In this document: positions 1 through 6,922 of the stretch, piece after piece | How the letters are laid out: every line of letters starts with the position of its first letter | How positions within the stretch are numbered: the stretch's first letter is position 1 | NCBI GenBank assembly: GCA_934675115.1 | Contig: CAKUPH010000042.1 | Span: 1 to 18,249, forward strand | Source of the DNA: an uncultured Oscillospiraceae bacterium | Lineage (GTDB): Bacteria; Bacillota; Clostridia; Oscillospirales; Oscillospiraceae | DNA: 18,249 bases | Reading direction: 5' to 3' | Position numbers and translations under genes: made by a program | Notes under the pieces: model-generated | What the model saw: the letters and a program-made list of their open reading frames with translations, nothing else | What the model was told of the DNA's origin: nothing | Database searches by the model: none

Positions 1-617
1 TGCACGCCCTCGCCGGACACGTCCCGGGTGATGGAGGTGTTCTCGCTCTTGCGGGCGATCTTGTCGATCTCGTCCACGTAGATGATGCCGCGCTCGGCAA
101 GCTCGATGTCGTAGTCCGCCGCCTGCACCAGCCGCAGGAGGATGTTCTCCACATCGTCACCCACGTAGCCGGCCTCGGTGAGGGTGGTGGCGTCGGCGAT
201 GGCGAAGGGCACCTTCAGCACCCGGGCCAGCGTCTGGGCAAAGAGGGTCTTGCCGCTGCCGGTGGGGCCGACCATCAGGATATTGCTCTTCTGGAGCTCC
301 ACCTGATCGCCGCCACCGAAATAAATGCGCTTGTAGTGGTTGTACACGGCTACGGACAGGGCCATCTTGGCCGCGTCCTGACCGATGATATACTCATCCA
401 GGACCGTGCAGATCTCCTTGGGGGTTGGAATCACGTCGGGCATATCCGGCGCGGCGGCATGCTGCTCGTCCTCGAAGTCCTCCTCCAGAATGCTCATGCA
501 CAGCTGGACGCACTCGTTGCAGATGTACGCCCCCGGCCCGGCAATGATGCGCCCGACCTGATCCTGATGCTTGCCGCAGAAGGAACAGCGTACAGACTTA
601 TGCTCGTCTCGTGCCAT
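1..617 (-). CDS. clpX: ATP-dependent Clp protease ATP-binding subunit ClpX (N-terminal part, cut by window edge)
   Basis: AAA+ unfoldase that recognises tagged or misfolded proteins and threads them into the ClpP chamber in the cytoplasm. The first ~205 residues are visible, about half of the usual ~420. An N-terminal zinc-binding domain carries Cys11, Cys14, Cys33 and Cys36. Walker A GPTGSGKT is at 117-124, the pore loop GYVG at 150-153 and Walker B VDEID at 181-185. The ATG at 615-617 is chosen because the protein begins [11 protein letters not shown], as ClpX proteins do, and an AAAGGA ribosome-binding site lies 9 bases upstream. That site partly sits in a small CCATC/GATGG hairpin (624-638). 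It follows clpP by 72 bases with a hairpin between, so it is probably co-transcribed with clpP at a reduced level. The AAA+ C-terminus lies outside the window. Identification is secure. Confidence 0.97.
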   Translation of the reverse strand, partial: MARDEHKSVRCSFCGKHQDQVGRIIAGPGAYICNECVQLCMSILEEDFEDEQHAAAPDMPDVIPTPKEICTVLDEYIIGQDAAKMALSVAVYNHYKRIYFGGGDQVELQKSNILMVGPTGSGKTLFAQTLARVLKVPFAIADATTLTEAGYVGDDVENILLRLVQAADYDIELAERGIIYVDEIDKIARKSENTSITRDVSGEGV

Positions 618-623
618 TGGAAA

Positions 624-638
624 CCATCCTTTCGATGG
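624..638 (-). other. small hairpin overlapping the clpX ribosome-binding site
   Basis: A 5-bp stem (CCATC/GATGG) with a 5-base loop. The AAAGGA Shine-Dalgarno sequence spans the loop and the start of the 3' arm. The stem is short and may be marginal in vivo. It could modestly lower clpX translation. No function is established. Confidence 0.3.
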
Positions 639-653
639 GAATTTTCATGTTTG

Positions 654-685
654 AAAGAGCGGAGACGTCCCCGTCTCCGCTCTTT
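654..685. terminator. hairpin between clpP and clpX (stronger as a terminator on the plus strand)
   Basis: A perfect 14-bp inverted repeat (arms 654-667 and 672-685) with a 4-base TCCC loop, directly after the clpP stop codon. On the plus strand the stem runs into six T's. On the minus strand, the direction of clpP and clpX, it is followed only by TTTC. It may therefore act as a partial terminator or 3'-end stabiliser within the clpP-clpX transcript and as a barrier to antisense transcription. Confidence 0.6.
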
Positions 686-689
686 TTTC

Positions 690-1271
690 TTACCGGGAAT
701 AGATGACTCTGTCGATCAGACCGTATTCCTTGGCCTCTTCCGCAGTCATGAAGTTGTCACGCTCGCAGTCCGCGGTGACCTGCTCAATGGACTTGCCGGT
801 GTTGTCGGCCAGGATTCGGTTCAGCCGCTTCTTGATGATCTCCAGCCGCTTCAGATGGATGGCCATATCAGTGACCTGACCCTGCGTTCCGGCGGAGGGC
901 TGATGGATCATGATCTCGGCGTTGGGCAGCGCCAGACGCTTGCCCTTGGTGCCGGCGGACAGCAGGAACGCGCCCATGGACGCGGCCATGCCGACGCAGA
1001 TGGTGGAGACATCACACTTGATATACTGCATCGTATCATAGATGGCCATGCCGTCGGTGACGGAACCGCCGGGGCTGTTGATGTAGAACTGGATGTCCTT
1101 ATCAGGATCCTGAGACTCCAGATACAGCAGCTGCGCCACGATCAGCGAAGCGGTGGTGGCGTTGACTTCCTCTCCCAAAAATACGATACGGTCGTTGAGC
1201 AGGCGGGAAAAAATGTCGTAGGAACGTTCTCCCCGGCTGGTCTGCTCCACTACATAGGGTACTAAGCTCAT
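690..1271 (-). CDS. clpP: ATP-dependent Clp protease proteolytic subunit ClpP
   Basis: Serine peptidase that forms the tetradecameric degradation chamber for ClpX or ClpC. The protein is 193 residues, the normal size. The catalytic triad is complete: Ser98 in GMAASMGAF, His123 in MIHQPSAG and Asp172 in RDNFM. The oxyanion motif SPGGSV is at 66-71. The ATG at 1271 is preceded by AAAGGAG at 8-base spacing. It lies between tig and clpX, the common tig-clpP-clpX order in Firmicutes. No CtsR-type operator (repeated GTCAAA) is visible upstream, so control may come from the tig promoter. Identification is secure. Confidence 0.98.
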   Translation of the reverse strand: MSLVPYVVEQTSRGERSYDIFSRLLNDRIVFLGEEVNATTASLIVAQLLYLESQDPDKDIQFYINSPGGSVTDGMAIYDTMQYIKCDVSTICVGMAASMGAFLLSAGTKGKRLALPNAEIMIHQPSAGTQGQVTDMAIHLKRLEIIKKRLNRILADNTGKSIEQVTADCERDNFMTAEEAKEYGLIDRVIYSR

Positions 1272-1292
1272 GAAATGATCTCCTTTACAAAC

Positions 1293-1323
1293 GGGTGTAC
1301 CGATGACGCATCACAGTATACCC
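1293..1323 (-). other. imperfect hairpin in the tig-clpP gap
   Basis: An imperfect inverted repeat. Outer GGGT/ACCC and TAC/GTA pairs and an inner GATG/CATC stem close a 3-base loop, with small internal mismatches. No T-run follows it on either strand, so it is not a convincing terminator. It may be a processing or stability element in the tig-clpP transcript. The 67-base gap otherwise holds only the clpP ribosome-binding site and a weak TATACT sequence with no good -35 box. Confidence 0.35.
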
Positions 1324-1338
1324 ATGGGCGGACGGAAA

Positions 1339-2703
1339 TTATTCCTCGTCCTGCTTGGGGGCCTCATCAGCCTCCTCGGTCTTTTCGGCCTCCTCGGCGG
1401 CGTCCGCCTTCTTGGCGGTCTTCTTGGCCTTCTTCTCCGCCTTGGCGGTGCTGACGATCAGCTCGATGGCCTTCTTATTGAGCAGGTCGTGCTTCAGATC
1501 CTCCACGGGTACGGCGGCGCGGACCTGATCCTCTTCCATGTCATATTCGTCGGCCAGCTTCTTGATCTCGGCGTCCAGATCGGCGTCGGTGACCTCAAAG
1601 CCTTCGGCGTTGGCCACAGCCTCAAGGGCCAGATTGGTGCGGACGCTGCGGCCGGCGCCCTCCTTGGCCTGCTCACGCATCTGGTCCAGCGTGGTGCCCA
1701 TCATGTTCAGGTAGTCCTCGAACTTGATGCCCTGAGCCTGAATGCGCATGGAGTAATCCTCCACCATCTTGTCGGCCTGATACTCGATCATGGCCTCGGG
1801 CACGTCGCACTCCATATTATCGATGACCTGCTGGATCAGGGTGTTTTCGAACTCTTTGTCGGCCTGCTCCTGACGGGTCTTCTTCAGCTTGTCGGACAGG
1901 TCCTTCTTCAGGTCGGCGAGGGTCTCGAACTCGGAGACGTCCTTGGCGAACTCGTCGTCCACAGTGGGCTCCTGACGCTCCTTCACCTCGTGGACCTTGA
2001 CCTTGAACACAACGGCGGCGCCGGCGAGGTCAGCGGTGTAATCCTCAGGGAAGGTGATGTCGATATCCTTCTCATCGCCGGCCTTGGCGCCGATGAGCTT
2101 ATCCTCGAAGCCGGGGACAAAGGAGCCGGAGCCCAACTCAAGGCTGTAGTTCTCGGCCTTGCCGCCGTCGAACGCCACGCCGTCCTTGAAGCCCTCGAAG
2201 TCGATGACGACGGTATCGCCCTTCTTGGCGGCGCGGTCCACGGTCACCAGACGGGAAGCGCGGTCGATGTAGGTCTGGAGCTCGGCCTTTACGTCGGCGG
2301 CGGAGACCTTGACGTCAGCCTTGGGGGCGGTCATGCCCTTGTAGTCCTTGACCTTGACCTCGGGCTTCACGGTGACGGTGGCCTTAAAGGTAAAGCCATC
2401 CTTGCCCACTTCCTGAATCTCCAGCTTGGGGTAGGCGACGGGATCGATGCCGGTCTCTTCCAGAGCAGCGGTGTAGGCGGCGGGATAAGCCTCTTCAATG
2501 GCGTCCTCATAGAACACCTCGGCGCCGTACATGGCCTCGACCATCTTGCGGGGGGCCTTGCCCTTGCGGAAGCCGGGCAGCGCGATGTTCTTCTTCTGCT
2601 TGTTATAGACCTTGTCGATGGCAGCGTTGAACTCGTCGGCACCGACCTGAATCACCAGTTCGATGGTGCTGTTTTCTTTCTTTTCGTTGCTCTTGATGTT
2701 CAT
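1339..2703 (-). CDS. tig: trigger factor (ribosome-bound chaperone and peptidyl-prolyl isomerase)
   Basis: Binds ribosomal protein L23 at the exit tunnel and shields nascent chains. The protein is 454 residues, slightly long for the family (~430). The N-terminal ribosome-docking domain has the signature GFRKGKAP at 44-51. An FKBP-type isomerase domain follows at roughly 155-245 (DTVVIDFEGFKDG, then SGSFVPGFEDKLIGAK). The helical C-terminal chaperone arms run to ~430. The last ~30 residues are a low-complexity Lys/Ala/Glu tail that accounts for the extra length. The ATG at 2703 follows GGAGG at 10-base spacing. It is the first gene of the tig-clpP-clpX unit with its own promoter at 2768-2796. 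Identification is secure. Confidence 0.98.
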   Translation of the reverse strand: MNIKSNEKKENSTIELVIQVGADEFNAAIDKVYNKQKKNIALPGFRKGKAPRKMVEAMYGAEVFYEDAIEEAYPAAYTAALEETGIDPVAYPKLEIQEVGKDGFTFKATVTVKPEVKVKDYKGMTAPKADVKVSAADVKAELQTYIDRASRLVTVDRAAKKGDTVVIDFEGFKDGVAFDGGKAENYSLELGSGSFVPGFEDKLIGAKAGDEKDIDITFPEDYTADLAGAAVVFKVKVHEVKERQEPTVDDEFAKDVSEFETLADLKKDLSDKLKKTRQEQADKEFENTLIQQVIDNMECDVPEAMIEYQADKMVEDYSMRIQAQGIKFEDYLNMMGTTLDQMREQAKEGAGRSVRTNLALEAVANAEGFEVTDADLDAEIKKLADEYDMEEDQVRAAVPVEDLKHDLLNKKAIELIVSTAKAEKKAKKTAKKADAAEEAEKTEEADEAPKQDEE

Positions 2704-2723
2704 GTTGTGAATTCCTCCGTGCA

Positions 2724-2746
2724 GGCCATTTCAGGCGAAAACGGCC
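2724..2746 (-). other. hairpin in the tig leader
   Basis: In the minus-strand transcript a 9-bp stem (GGCC plus G/T-A pairs, including two G-U wobbles) closes a 5-base loop 6 bases upstream of the tig GGAGG. It lies inside the predicted ~58-base leader. It might modulate translation, but no known RNA family was recognised. Confidence 0.35.
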
Positions 2747-2767
2747 CATTTTTAATAAATCCAATGC

Positions 2768-2796
2768 ATTATATCAGAACCAGCGCAAAATTTCCA
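2768..2796 (-). promoter_or_regulatory. predicted housekeeping promoter of tig-clpP-clpX
   Basis: The minus strand carries a perfect -10 TATAAT (2768-2773) preceded by TGA, giving an extended -10. The -35 is TGGAAA (2791-2796, four of six consensus bases) at the optimal 17-base spacing. The predicted start lies near 2761. No clear terminator separates the upstream phosphoesterase gene, so some read-through into tig is possible. Confidence 0.75.
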
Positions 2797-2808
2797 CTAT
2801 TTTTTGTG

Positions 2809-3495
2809 TCAATCCAAGATTTTTTTTGGCCGGAAGCCAATATAGTCCGCCGCTACCAGCTGATAGTCCACGGTGCCGAACTGTCCGTTCAACGCCAGCC
2901 GATGGCTGGGGCCGTGGAGATGGCCGTAGTAGCAGGCTGTCACATGGTACTTTTCCAGCAGATCAAGGATCTCCTGACAGGAGTAGCCCTGATACCGGGG
3001 TGGATAGTGGAGGAAGCACAGCTTCTCGTGCTCCCCCGCCGCCTTCAGCGATGCCTCCAGCCGCATGATCTCCCGGTTGAACACCTTCTCCGACTGGGGG
3101 GCGGCGTTCTCTTCAAAAAACCACCCTCTGGTCCCGCAGAGGGCAACGTCTCCATAAAAACCGCAGTTGTTGTGCAGAATATTGAGCTTGTCAAAGCCGT
3201 GGGCGGCAAAAAACGCGTTCATCTTGGATGCGGTGTTCCACCAGTAGTCGTGGTTCCCCTTGAGCAGCCACTTCTTCCCCGGCAGCGCGTTGAGAAAGGC
3301 CAGATCCTCCACCGCCTCATCCAACGACATGCCCCATGACAGGTCGCCGCACAGTACTACGGTATCTTCCTCCGAAACACAGGAAAAGCCCTCCCGAAGC
3401 TTGTCCACGTAGCCCTCCCAGCCGCCGCCGAAGATATCCATGGGCTTGTCGGCGGAAAGGGATAAATGGGTGTCACCGATCGTATAGAGAGCCAT
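2809..3495 (-). CDS. metallophosphoesterase (calcineurin-like fold)
   Basis: Predicted cytoplasmic dinuclear-metal phosphoesterase of 228 residues. All family blocks are visible: GDTH at 7-10, GDLSWG at 50-55 (Asp51), GNHD at 80-83, HYPP at 163-166 and GHLHG at 191-195. These supply the usual Asp, Asn and His ligands. The substrate cannot be told from sequence. The form resembles small single-domain predicted phosphohydrolases found in Firmicutes. The ATG at 3495 follows GAGGTG, and only 9 bases separate it from the thrC stop. It is therefore the last gene of the rbgA-led operon. No clear terminator follows. Fold assignment is strong and function is unknown. Confidence 0.9.
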   Translation of the reverse strand: MALYTIGDTHLSLSADKPMDIFGGGWEGYVDKLREGFSCVSEEDTVVLCGDLSWGMSLDEAVEDLAFLNALPGKKWLLKGNHDYWWNTASKMNAFFAAHGFDKLNILHNNCGFYGDVALCGTRGWFFEENAAPQSEKVFNREIMRLEASLKAAGEHEKLCFLHYPPRYQGYSCQEILDLLEKYHVTACYYGHLHGPSHRLALNGQFGTVDYQLVAADYIGFRPKKILD

Positions 3496-3504
3496 CCCGT
3501 CACC

Positions 3505-4986
3505 TCACTTCAGCATTTCCAGCACACGATCCACCATGTGCACCTTTTCGGTCACGCCGTCAAAGCGCACCGTCTTGTTCTTCAGCCCGGCCAGCGGAGC
3601 GGGGGCCTCTATCCCGGTCACCTCGGCCAGCTGATTGATGATGTCCGTGCCCTCCTTCAGCTCGGTGACGCCAAGCGCGGGCAGTACGCTGGAGCAGAAC
3701 TTGAAGGGGCTGGCGGTAGACACCACCAGCGCGGGGGTCTCGTCGCCGGAGGCGGCGCGGTACTGATCCAGCACATCGAAGGCCACGGCGGTATGGGGGT
3801 CGATGAGGTAGCCGTTGTCCTTCCACATCCGGCTGATGACCTTGCCGGTCTCCTCGTCGTCGCAGTATCCGGCGGCAAACAGGGTATCCAGCTTCTTTTT
3901 CACCTCGACACTGACCTCATAGCGGCCGGAGGCGTTCAACTGCTCCATGTAGCCCCGGACCTCTTCGTCGTTGCAGTCGGTGAGCTCGAAGAGCATCCGC
4001 TCCAGATTGCTGGAAATGAGGATGTCCATGGAGGGCGACATGGTGTTGTAGAACTTGCGGTTCCGGTCGTACACGCCGGTCTTGATGAAGTCGGTGAGCA
4101 CGTTGTTGGCGTTGGACGCGCAGATGAGCTTTTTGATGGGCACGCCCATCTTCTTCGCATAATAACCGGCCAGAATGTCGCCGAAGTTCCCGGTGGGCAC
4201 ACTGACGTTGATTTCCTCCCCCATCTCGATGGCGCCGCTCTGGACCATGTCGCAGTAGGCGGACACATAGTAGACGATCTGGGGAAGCACCCGGCCCCAG
4301 TTGATGGAGTTGGCCGAGGACAGGAAGTAGCCCCGCTCCGCCAGCTTCTCCGCCAACTTCTTGTCGGAGAACAGCTTCTTCACGCCAGACTGGGCGTCGT
4401 CAAAGTTGCCGATGACGGAGCAGACGCCTACGTTGCCGCCCTCCTGAGTGTTCATCTGGAGCTCCTGAATGGCGGACACACCGTCCTTGGGGTAGAACAC
4501 CAGAATACGGGTCTTATCCACGTCCTTGAAGCCCTCCAGCGCGGCCTTGCCCGTGTCACCGGAGGTGGCCACCAGAATGCACACCGTCTTGTCCTCTTCG
4601 TTCTTGACCAGCGAAGCGGACAGCAGATGGGGCAGCATCTGAAGGGCCATGTCCTTGAAAGCGCAGGTTGGGCCGTGCCACAGCTCAAGGCAGTAGGTGC
4701 CTTTGCTCACGCGGCGCACCGGAGCCACCGCCGGGTCGGAGAATTTTCCGCCGCCGTAGGCCGCGCCCGCGTAGGACGCCAGCTCCGCCGAAGAGAATTC
4801 CTCCAGAAAAGACTGCATCACGTACACTGCCCGCTGCTGATAGGACATATCCTTCAGCGTGGACAGGCTGGCCAGCCGGGGAAACACCTCCGGCGTCATC
4901 AGCCCGCCGTCGGGGGCAAGGCCCTTTTCAATGGCCTGCGCCGCCGTCATGCGGAGGGACTTATCTCTTGTGCTGACATAATTCAT
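3505..4986 (-). CDS. thrC: threonine synthase
   Basis: PLP enzyme that converts O-phospho-L-homoserine to L-threonine and phosphate, the last step of threonine synthesis. At 493 residues it matches the longer bacterial class. The N-terminal threonine-synthase domain starts MNYVSTRD. The PLP-binding Lys111 lies in HGPTCAFKDMALQ (104-116), and a glycine-rich phosphate-binding region VPTGNFGDILAGY is visible further on. The ATG start overlaps the stop of the upstream dipeptidase in an ATGA 4-base overlap, implying translational coupling. No thrB or hom lies alongside, so the pathway genes are dispersed. Identification is secure. Confidence 0.96.
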   Translation of the reverse strand: MNYVSTRDKSLRMTAAQAIEKGLAPDGGLMTPEVFPRLASLSTLKDMSYQQRAVYVMQSFLEEFSSAELASYAGAAYGGGKFSDPAVAPVRRVSKGTYCLELWHGPTCAFKDMALQMLPHLLSASLVKNEEDKTVCILVATSGDTGKAALEGFKDVDKTRILVFYPKDGVSAIQELQMNTQEGGNVGVCSVIGNFDDAQSGVKKLFSDKKLAEKLAERGYFLSSANSINWGRVLPQIVYYVSAYCDMVQSGAIEMGEEINVSVPTGNFGDILAGYYAKKMGVPIKKLICASNANNVLTDFIKTGVYDRNRKFYNTMSPSMDILISSNLERMLFELTDCNDEEVRGYMEQLNASGRYEVSVEVKKKLDTLFAAGYCDDEETGKVISRMWKDNGYLIDPHTAVAFDVLDQYRAASGDETPALVVSTASPFKFCSSVLPALGVTELKEGTDIINQLAEVTGIEAPAPLAGLKNKTVRFDGVTEKVHMVDRVLEMLK

Positions 4987-5912
4987 AGTTCATCCACTAC
5001 CCTCATGAAGTTATTGAAAAACAGATCCTCTAAGAGAGATTCCTTATAATTGAGCTGGAGCAGCCGCTCGTAGAAGTTTGCCCAGCCGGCTACGTCATCG
5101 ATGCCCTTCACCGGGGTGCAGCCGTCCAGATCGCCGCCCAGCGCCACGGTCTTTTCGCCGCCCAGCGACAGGAAGTGCTCCAGATGCCCGGCCAGCGCGT
5201 CGATGTCCTCCGCGCCGCCCACGAACTCTCGGCAGAGGTTCAGGCCGACGACGCCATGATTTTTTATTATGGCAGTAAACATGTCATCCGTCAAGTTCCG
5301 GGTGTGATCCCAGACGGCACGGGAATCGGAATGGCTGGCCATGATGGGCCGCCGGGCGATCTCAATCACATCCCAGAAGCCGGGGTCGGACAGGTGGGAC
5401 ACGTCCACCAGCATCCCCAGCCGCTGCATCTCCCGGACAAAAGCCCTGCCCTGCTCGCTCAGGCCCCGCTCCGGTTCCTCACAGTTAGTGCCGGACAGGG
5501 CGTTGGGGTTATTCCACGTCAGGTTCACCGCCCGGACGCCACGGTCATAGGCCAGCCGCAGGGTGTCAAGGTCGCAGTTCAGGCTGTGGGCGCCTTCCAC
5601 GGACAGGAATGCCGCGATTTTGCCCGCCTCGTGGGCCTTCCGGGCCTCCGTGCCGTTCCGGCAGTGGGTCACGGCGTCCTCGTTCCGCTCCATCTCCCGG
5701 CAGAACAGCTGATACTGCTCCTCATACACCCCGTGGGCGTCCAGCCCGGGCTTCATGTCGTCCATGGTGAACAGGGCGAAGAACTGGCAGTACCGGCCAA
5801 AGCGTTTCCCCCGCTCCAGATCCACGTGGCCGGTGGTATGCTCCAGATGCTCGTTCTCCCTCCAGCAGTGGAGAATGGTGTCACAATGTCCGTCAAATAC
5901 ACTGATGCTCAC
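4983..5912 (-). CDS. membrane dipeptidase-type metallopeptidase (peptidase family M19)
   Basis: Zinc-dependent dipeptidase of the renal dipeptidase family, 309 residues and no signal peptide, so probably cytoplasmic. Metal-ligand motifs are present: DGHCDT (His9, Asp11), the bridging Glu106 in VEGAHS, His173 in DVSHL, His194 in ASHSDSR and Asp261 in GGDLDG. Family members cleave L-Xaa-L/D-Xaa dipeptides, and the natural substrate here is unknown. The GTG start at 5912 is preceded by GAGG at a good spacing. The gene lies 22 bases after yraN and overlaps thrC by 4 bases. A peptide-salvage role supplying amino acids is plausible from the neighbour thrC but is inference. Confidence 0.93.
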   Translation of the reverse strand: MSISVFDGHCDTILHCWRENEHLEHTTGHVDLERGKRFGRYCQFFALFTMDDMKPGLDAHGVYEEQYQLFCREMERNEDAVTHCRNGTEARKAHEAGKIAAFLSVEGAHSLNCDLDTLRLAYDRGVRAVNLTWNNPNALSGTNCEEPERGLSEQGRAFVREMQRLGMLVDVSHLSDPGFWDVIEIARRPIMASHSDSRAVWDHTRNLTDDMFTAIIKNHGVVGLNLCREFVGGAEDIDALAGHLEHFLSLGGEKTVALGGDLDGCTPVKGIDDVAGWANFYERLLQLNYKESLLEDLFFNNFMRVVDEL

Positions 5913-5934
5913 ACGCTCGCCTCATTTCTGAATA

Positions 5935-6306
5935 TTAAAATGCGTTTTCGATATAGATGATCTCCGGATGGGCCGTCTCCATTCCCTGCGGAGCGTATAC
6001 CTCTGCCACGTCGAACCGCGGCTGCAGATCCGTCGGGTGCTCCAAGAGGTACAGCTCCGCCGTCAGGCGCAGCTTCCGCTGCTTTCCCGCTGTCACAAAG
6101 GCTCTGGCCGGGGCAAAGCCGGAGGTTTTGCGCAGCTTGACCTCCACAAAGGCCAGTACGCCGCTCTTTGACGCGATGATGTCGATCTCACCGCCCCGGC
6201 AGCGGTAATTTGTGTACAGGATCGACCAGCCCCGGCGGCGCAGATCGTCAGCCGCTATGCTCTCGCCCCAGCGGCCCAGCAGTCGGCTCTCTCCCCCGCC
6301 GCTCAC
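5935..6306 (-). CDS. YraN family protein (UPF0102), predicted endonuclease-like fold
   Basis: 123-residue protein of the YraN family. It has the PD-(D/E)XK-like signature with GGEIDII followed by FVEVK about 12 residues later, after an N-terminal GRWGESIAADDL helix. Nuclease activity is predicted for the family, and its physiological role is unsettled. The frame is open further upstream, but that stretch only mirrors rnhB. The GTG at 6306 is chosen because it overlaps the rnhB TGA in a GTGA arrangement and gives the usual family length. No clear ribosome-binding site is present, so translation probably depends on coupling to rnhB. Adjacency to rnhB and rbgA is common in Firmicutes. Confidence 0.9.
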   Translation of the reverse strand: MSGGGESRLLGRWGESIAADDLRRRGWSILYTNYRCRGGEIDIIASKSGVLAFVEVKLRKTSGFAPARAFVTAGKQRKLRLTAELYLLEHPTDLQPRFDVAEVYAPQGMETAHPEIIYIENAF

Positions 6307-6911
6307 AGCTTTTTCAGGAAGCTGCGGCGGTGGATGGGACATGGCCCGTACTGCCGCAGGCGCTCGTAGTGGAGCTTGGTGGGGTAGCCCTTGTGCTTCT
6401 GAAACTCGTATTCCGGATAACGCTCCGCCATCTCCGTCATGTACCGGTCCCGGCTGACCTTGGCCAGAATGGACGCCGCCGCGATGTTGGCCGACCGGCT
6501 GTCCCCCTTCACCACCAGCTTGTGTGGCGAGGTGATGGCGCACCGGCTGCCGTGGTCCCGGTTGCCGTCGATGAGGACCAACTCCGGCACGGTACTCAGA
6601 CCGTCGATGGCCCGCTGCATGGCCAGCATCCGGCAGTTCAGGATGTCCAGCTCGTCGATTTCCTCCGGCTCCGCCCACGCGACGGCCCATGCCGGCGCCG
6701 CGTCGCGGATCTGGTCGAACAGCACCTCACGGCGCTTTTCCGTCACCTGTTTGGAGTCATTCAGGTAAGGAAGCTCCAGCCCCCGGGGCAGGATGACCGC
6801 CGCGGCGTACACCCGCCCGGCCAGCGGGCCGGCTCCGGCCTCGTCCGCGCCGGCAATGACGGGAATGCCCCGCTCCCGGCACAGCTGCTCCTCCAGCGCC
6901 CACAGATCCAT
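6303..6911 (-). CDS. rnhB: ribonuclease HII
   Basis: Removes misincorporated ribonucleotides and RNA in RNA-DNA hybrids by cutting 5' to the ribonucleotide at the junction. The protein is 202 residues, a normal size. The four catalytic acids are present: Asp23, Glu24 (ADEAGAGPLAG), Asp115 (LVLIDGN) and Asp137 (KGDSRSANIAAAS). The conserved AKVSRD and KGYPT blocks are also seen. Unusually, the family's Gly-Arg-Gly motif after the first two acids reads Gly-Ala-Gly (26-28), and the following GPV reads GRV. The ATG at 6911 has AGGAGG just upstream. It lies 11 bases after rbgA and overlaps yraN by 4 bases. Confidence 0.96.
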   Translation of the reverse strand: MDLWALEEQLCRERGIPVIAGADEAGAGPLAGRVYAAAVILPRGLELPYLNDSKQVTEKRREVLFDQIRDAAPAWAVAWAEPEEIDELDILNCRMLAMQRAIDGLSTVPELVLIDGNRDHGSRCAITSPHKLVVKGDSRSANIAAASILAKVSRDRYMTEMAERYPEYEFQKHKGYPTKLHYERLRQYGPCPIHRRSFLKKL

Positions 6912-6922
6912 GGCCGACCTCC

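Noticed and set aside
1272..1338. CtsR or CIRCE heat-shock operator before clpP
   Set aside because: Neither the repeated GTCAAA pattern nor the TTAGCACTC inverted repeat is present, only an imperfect unrelated hairpin.
1303..3339. Very long plus-strand open frame opposite tig and the phosphoesterase
   Set aside because: It mirrors the codons of the minus-strand genes, runs across the tig promoter and gene boundary, and its translation is a Leu/Gly/Val-rich repeat-like sequence with no family motifs. It is a by-product of high GC.
3466..5049. Long plus-strand open frame opposite thrC
   Set aside because: Antisense to a clear threonine synthase with its motifs intact. The His/Gly/Val-rich translation has no recognisable domain and no ribosome-binding site.
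6307..6690. N-terminal extension of YraN by 128 residues
   Set aside because: This part only mirrors rnhB in another frame and matches no family. The GTG that overlaps the rnhB stop gives the normal length.
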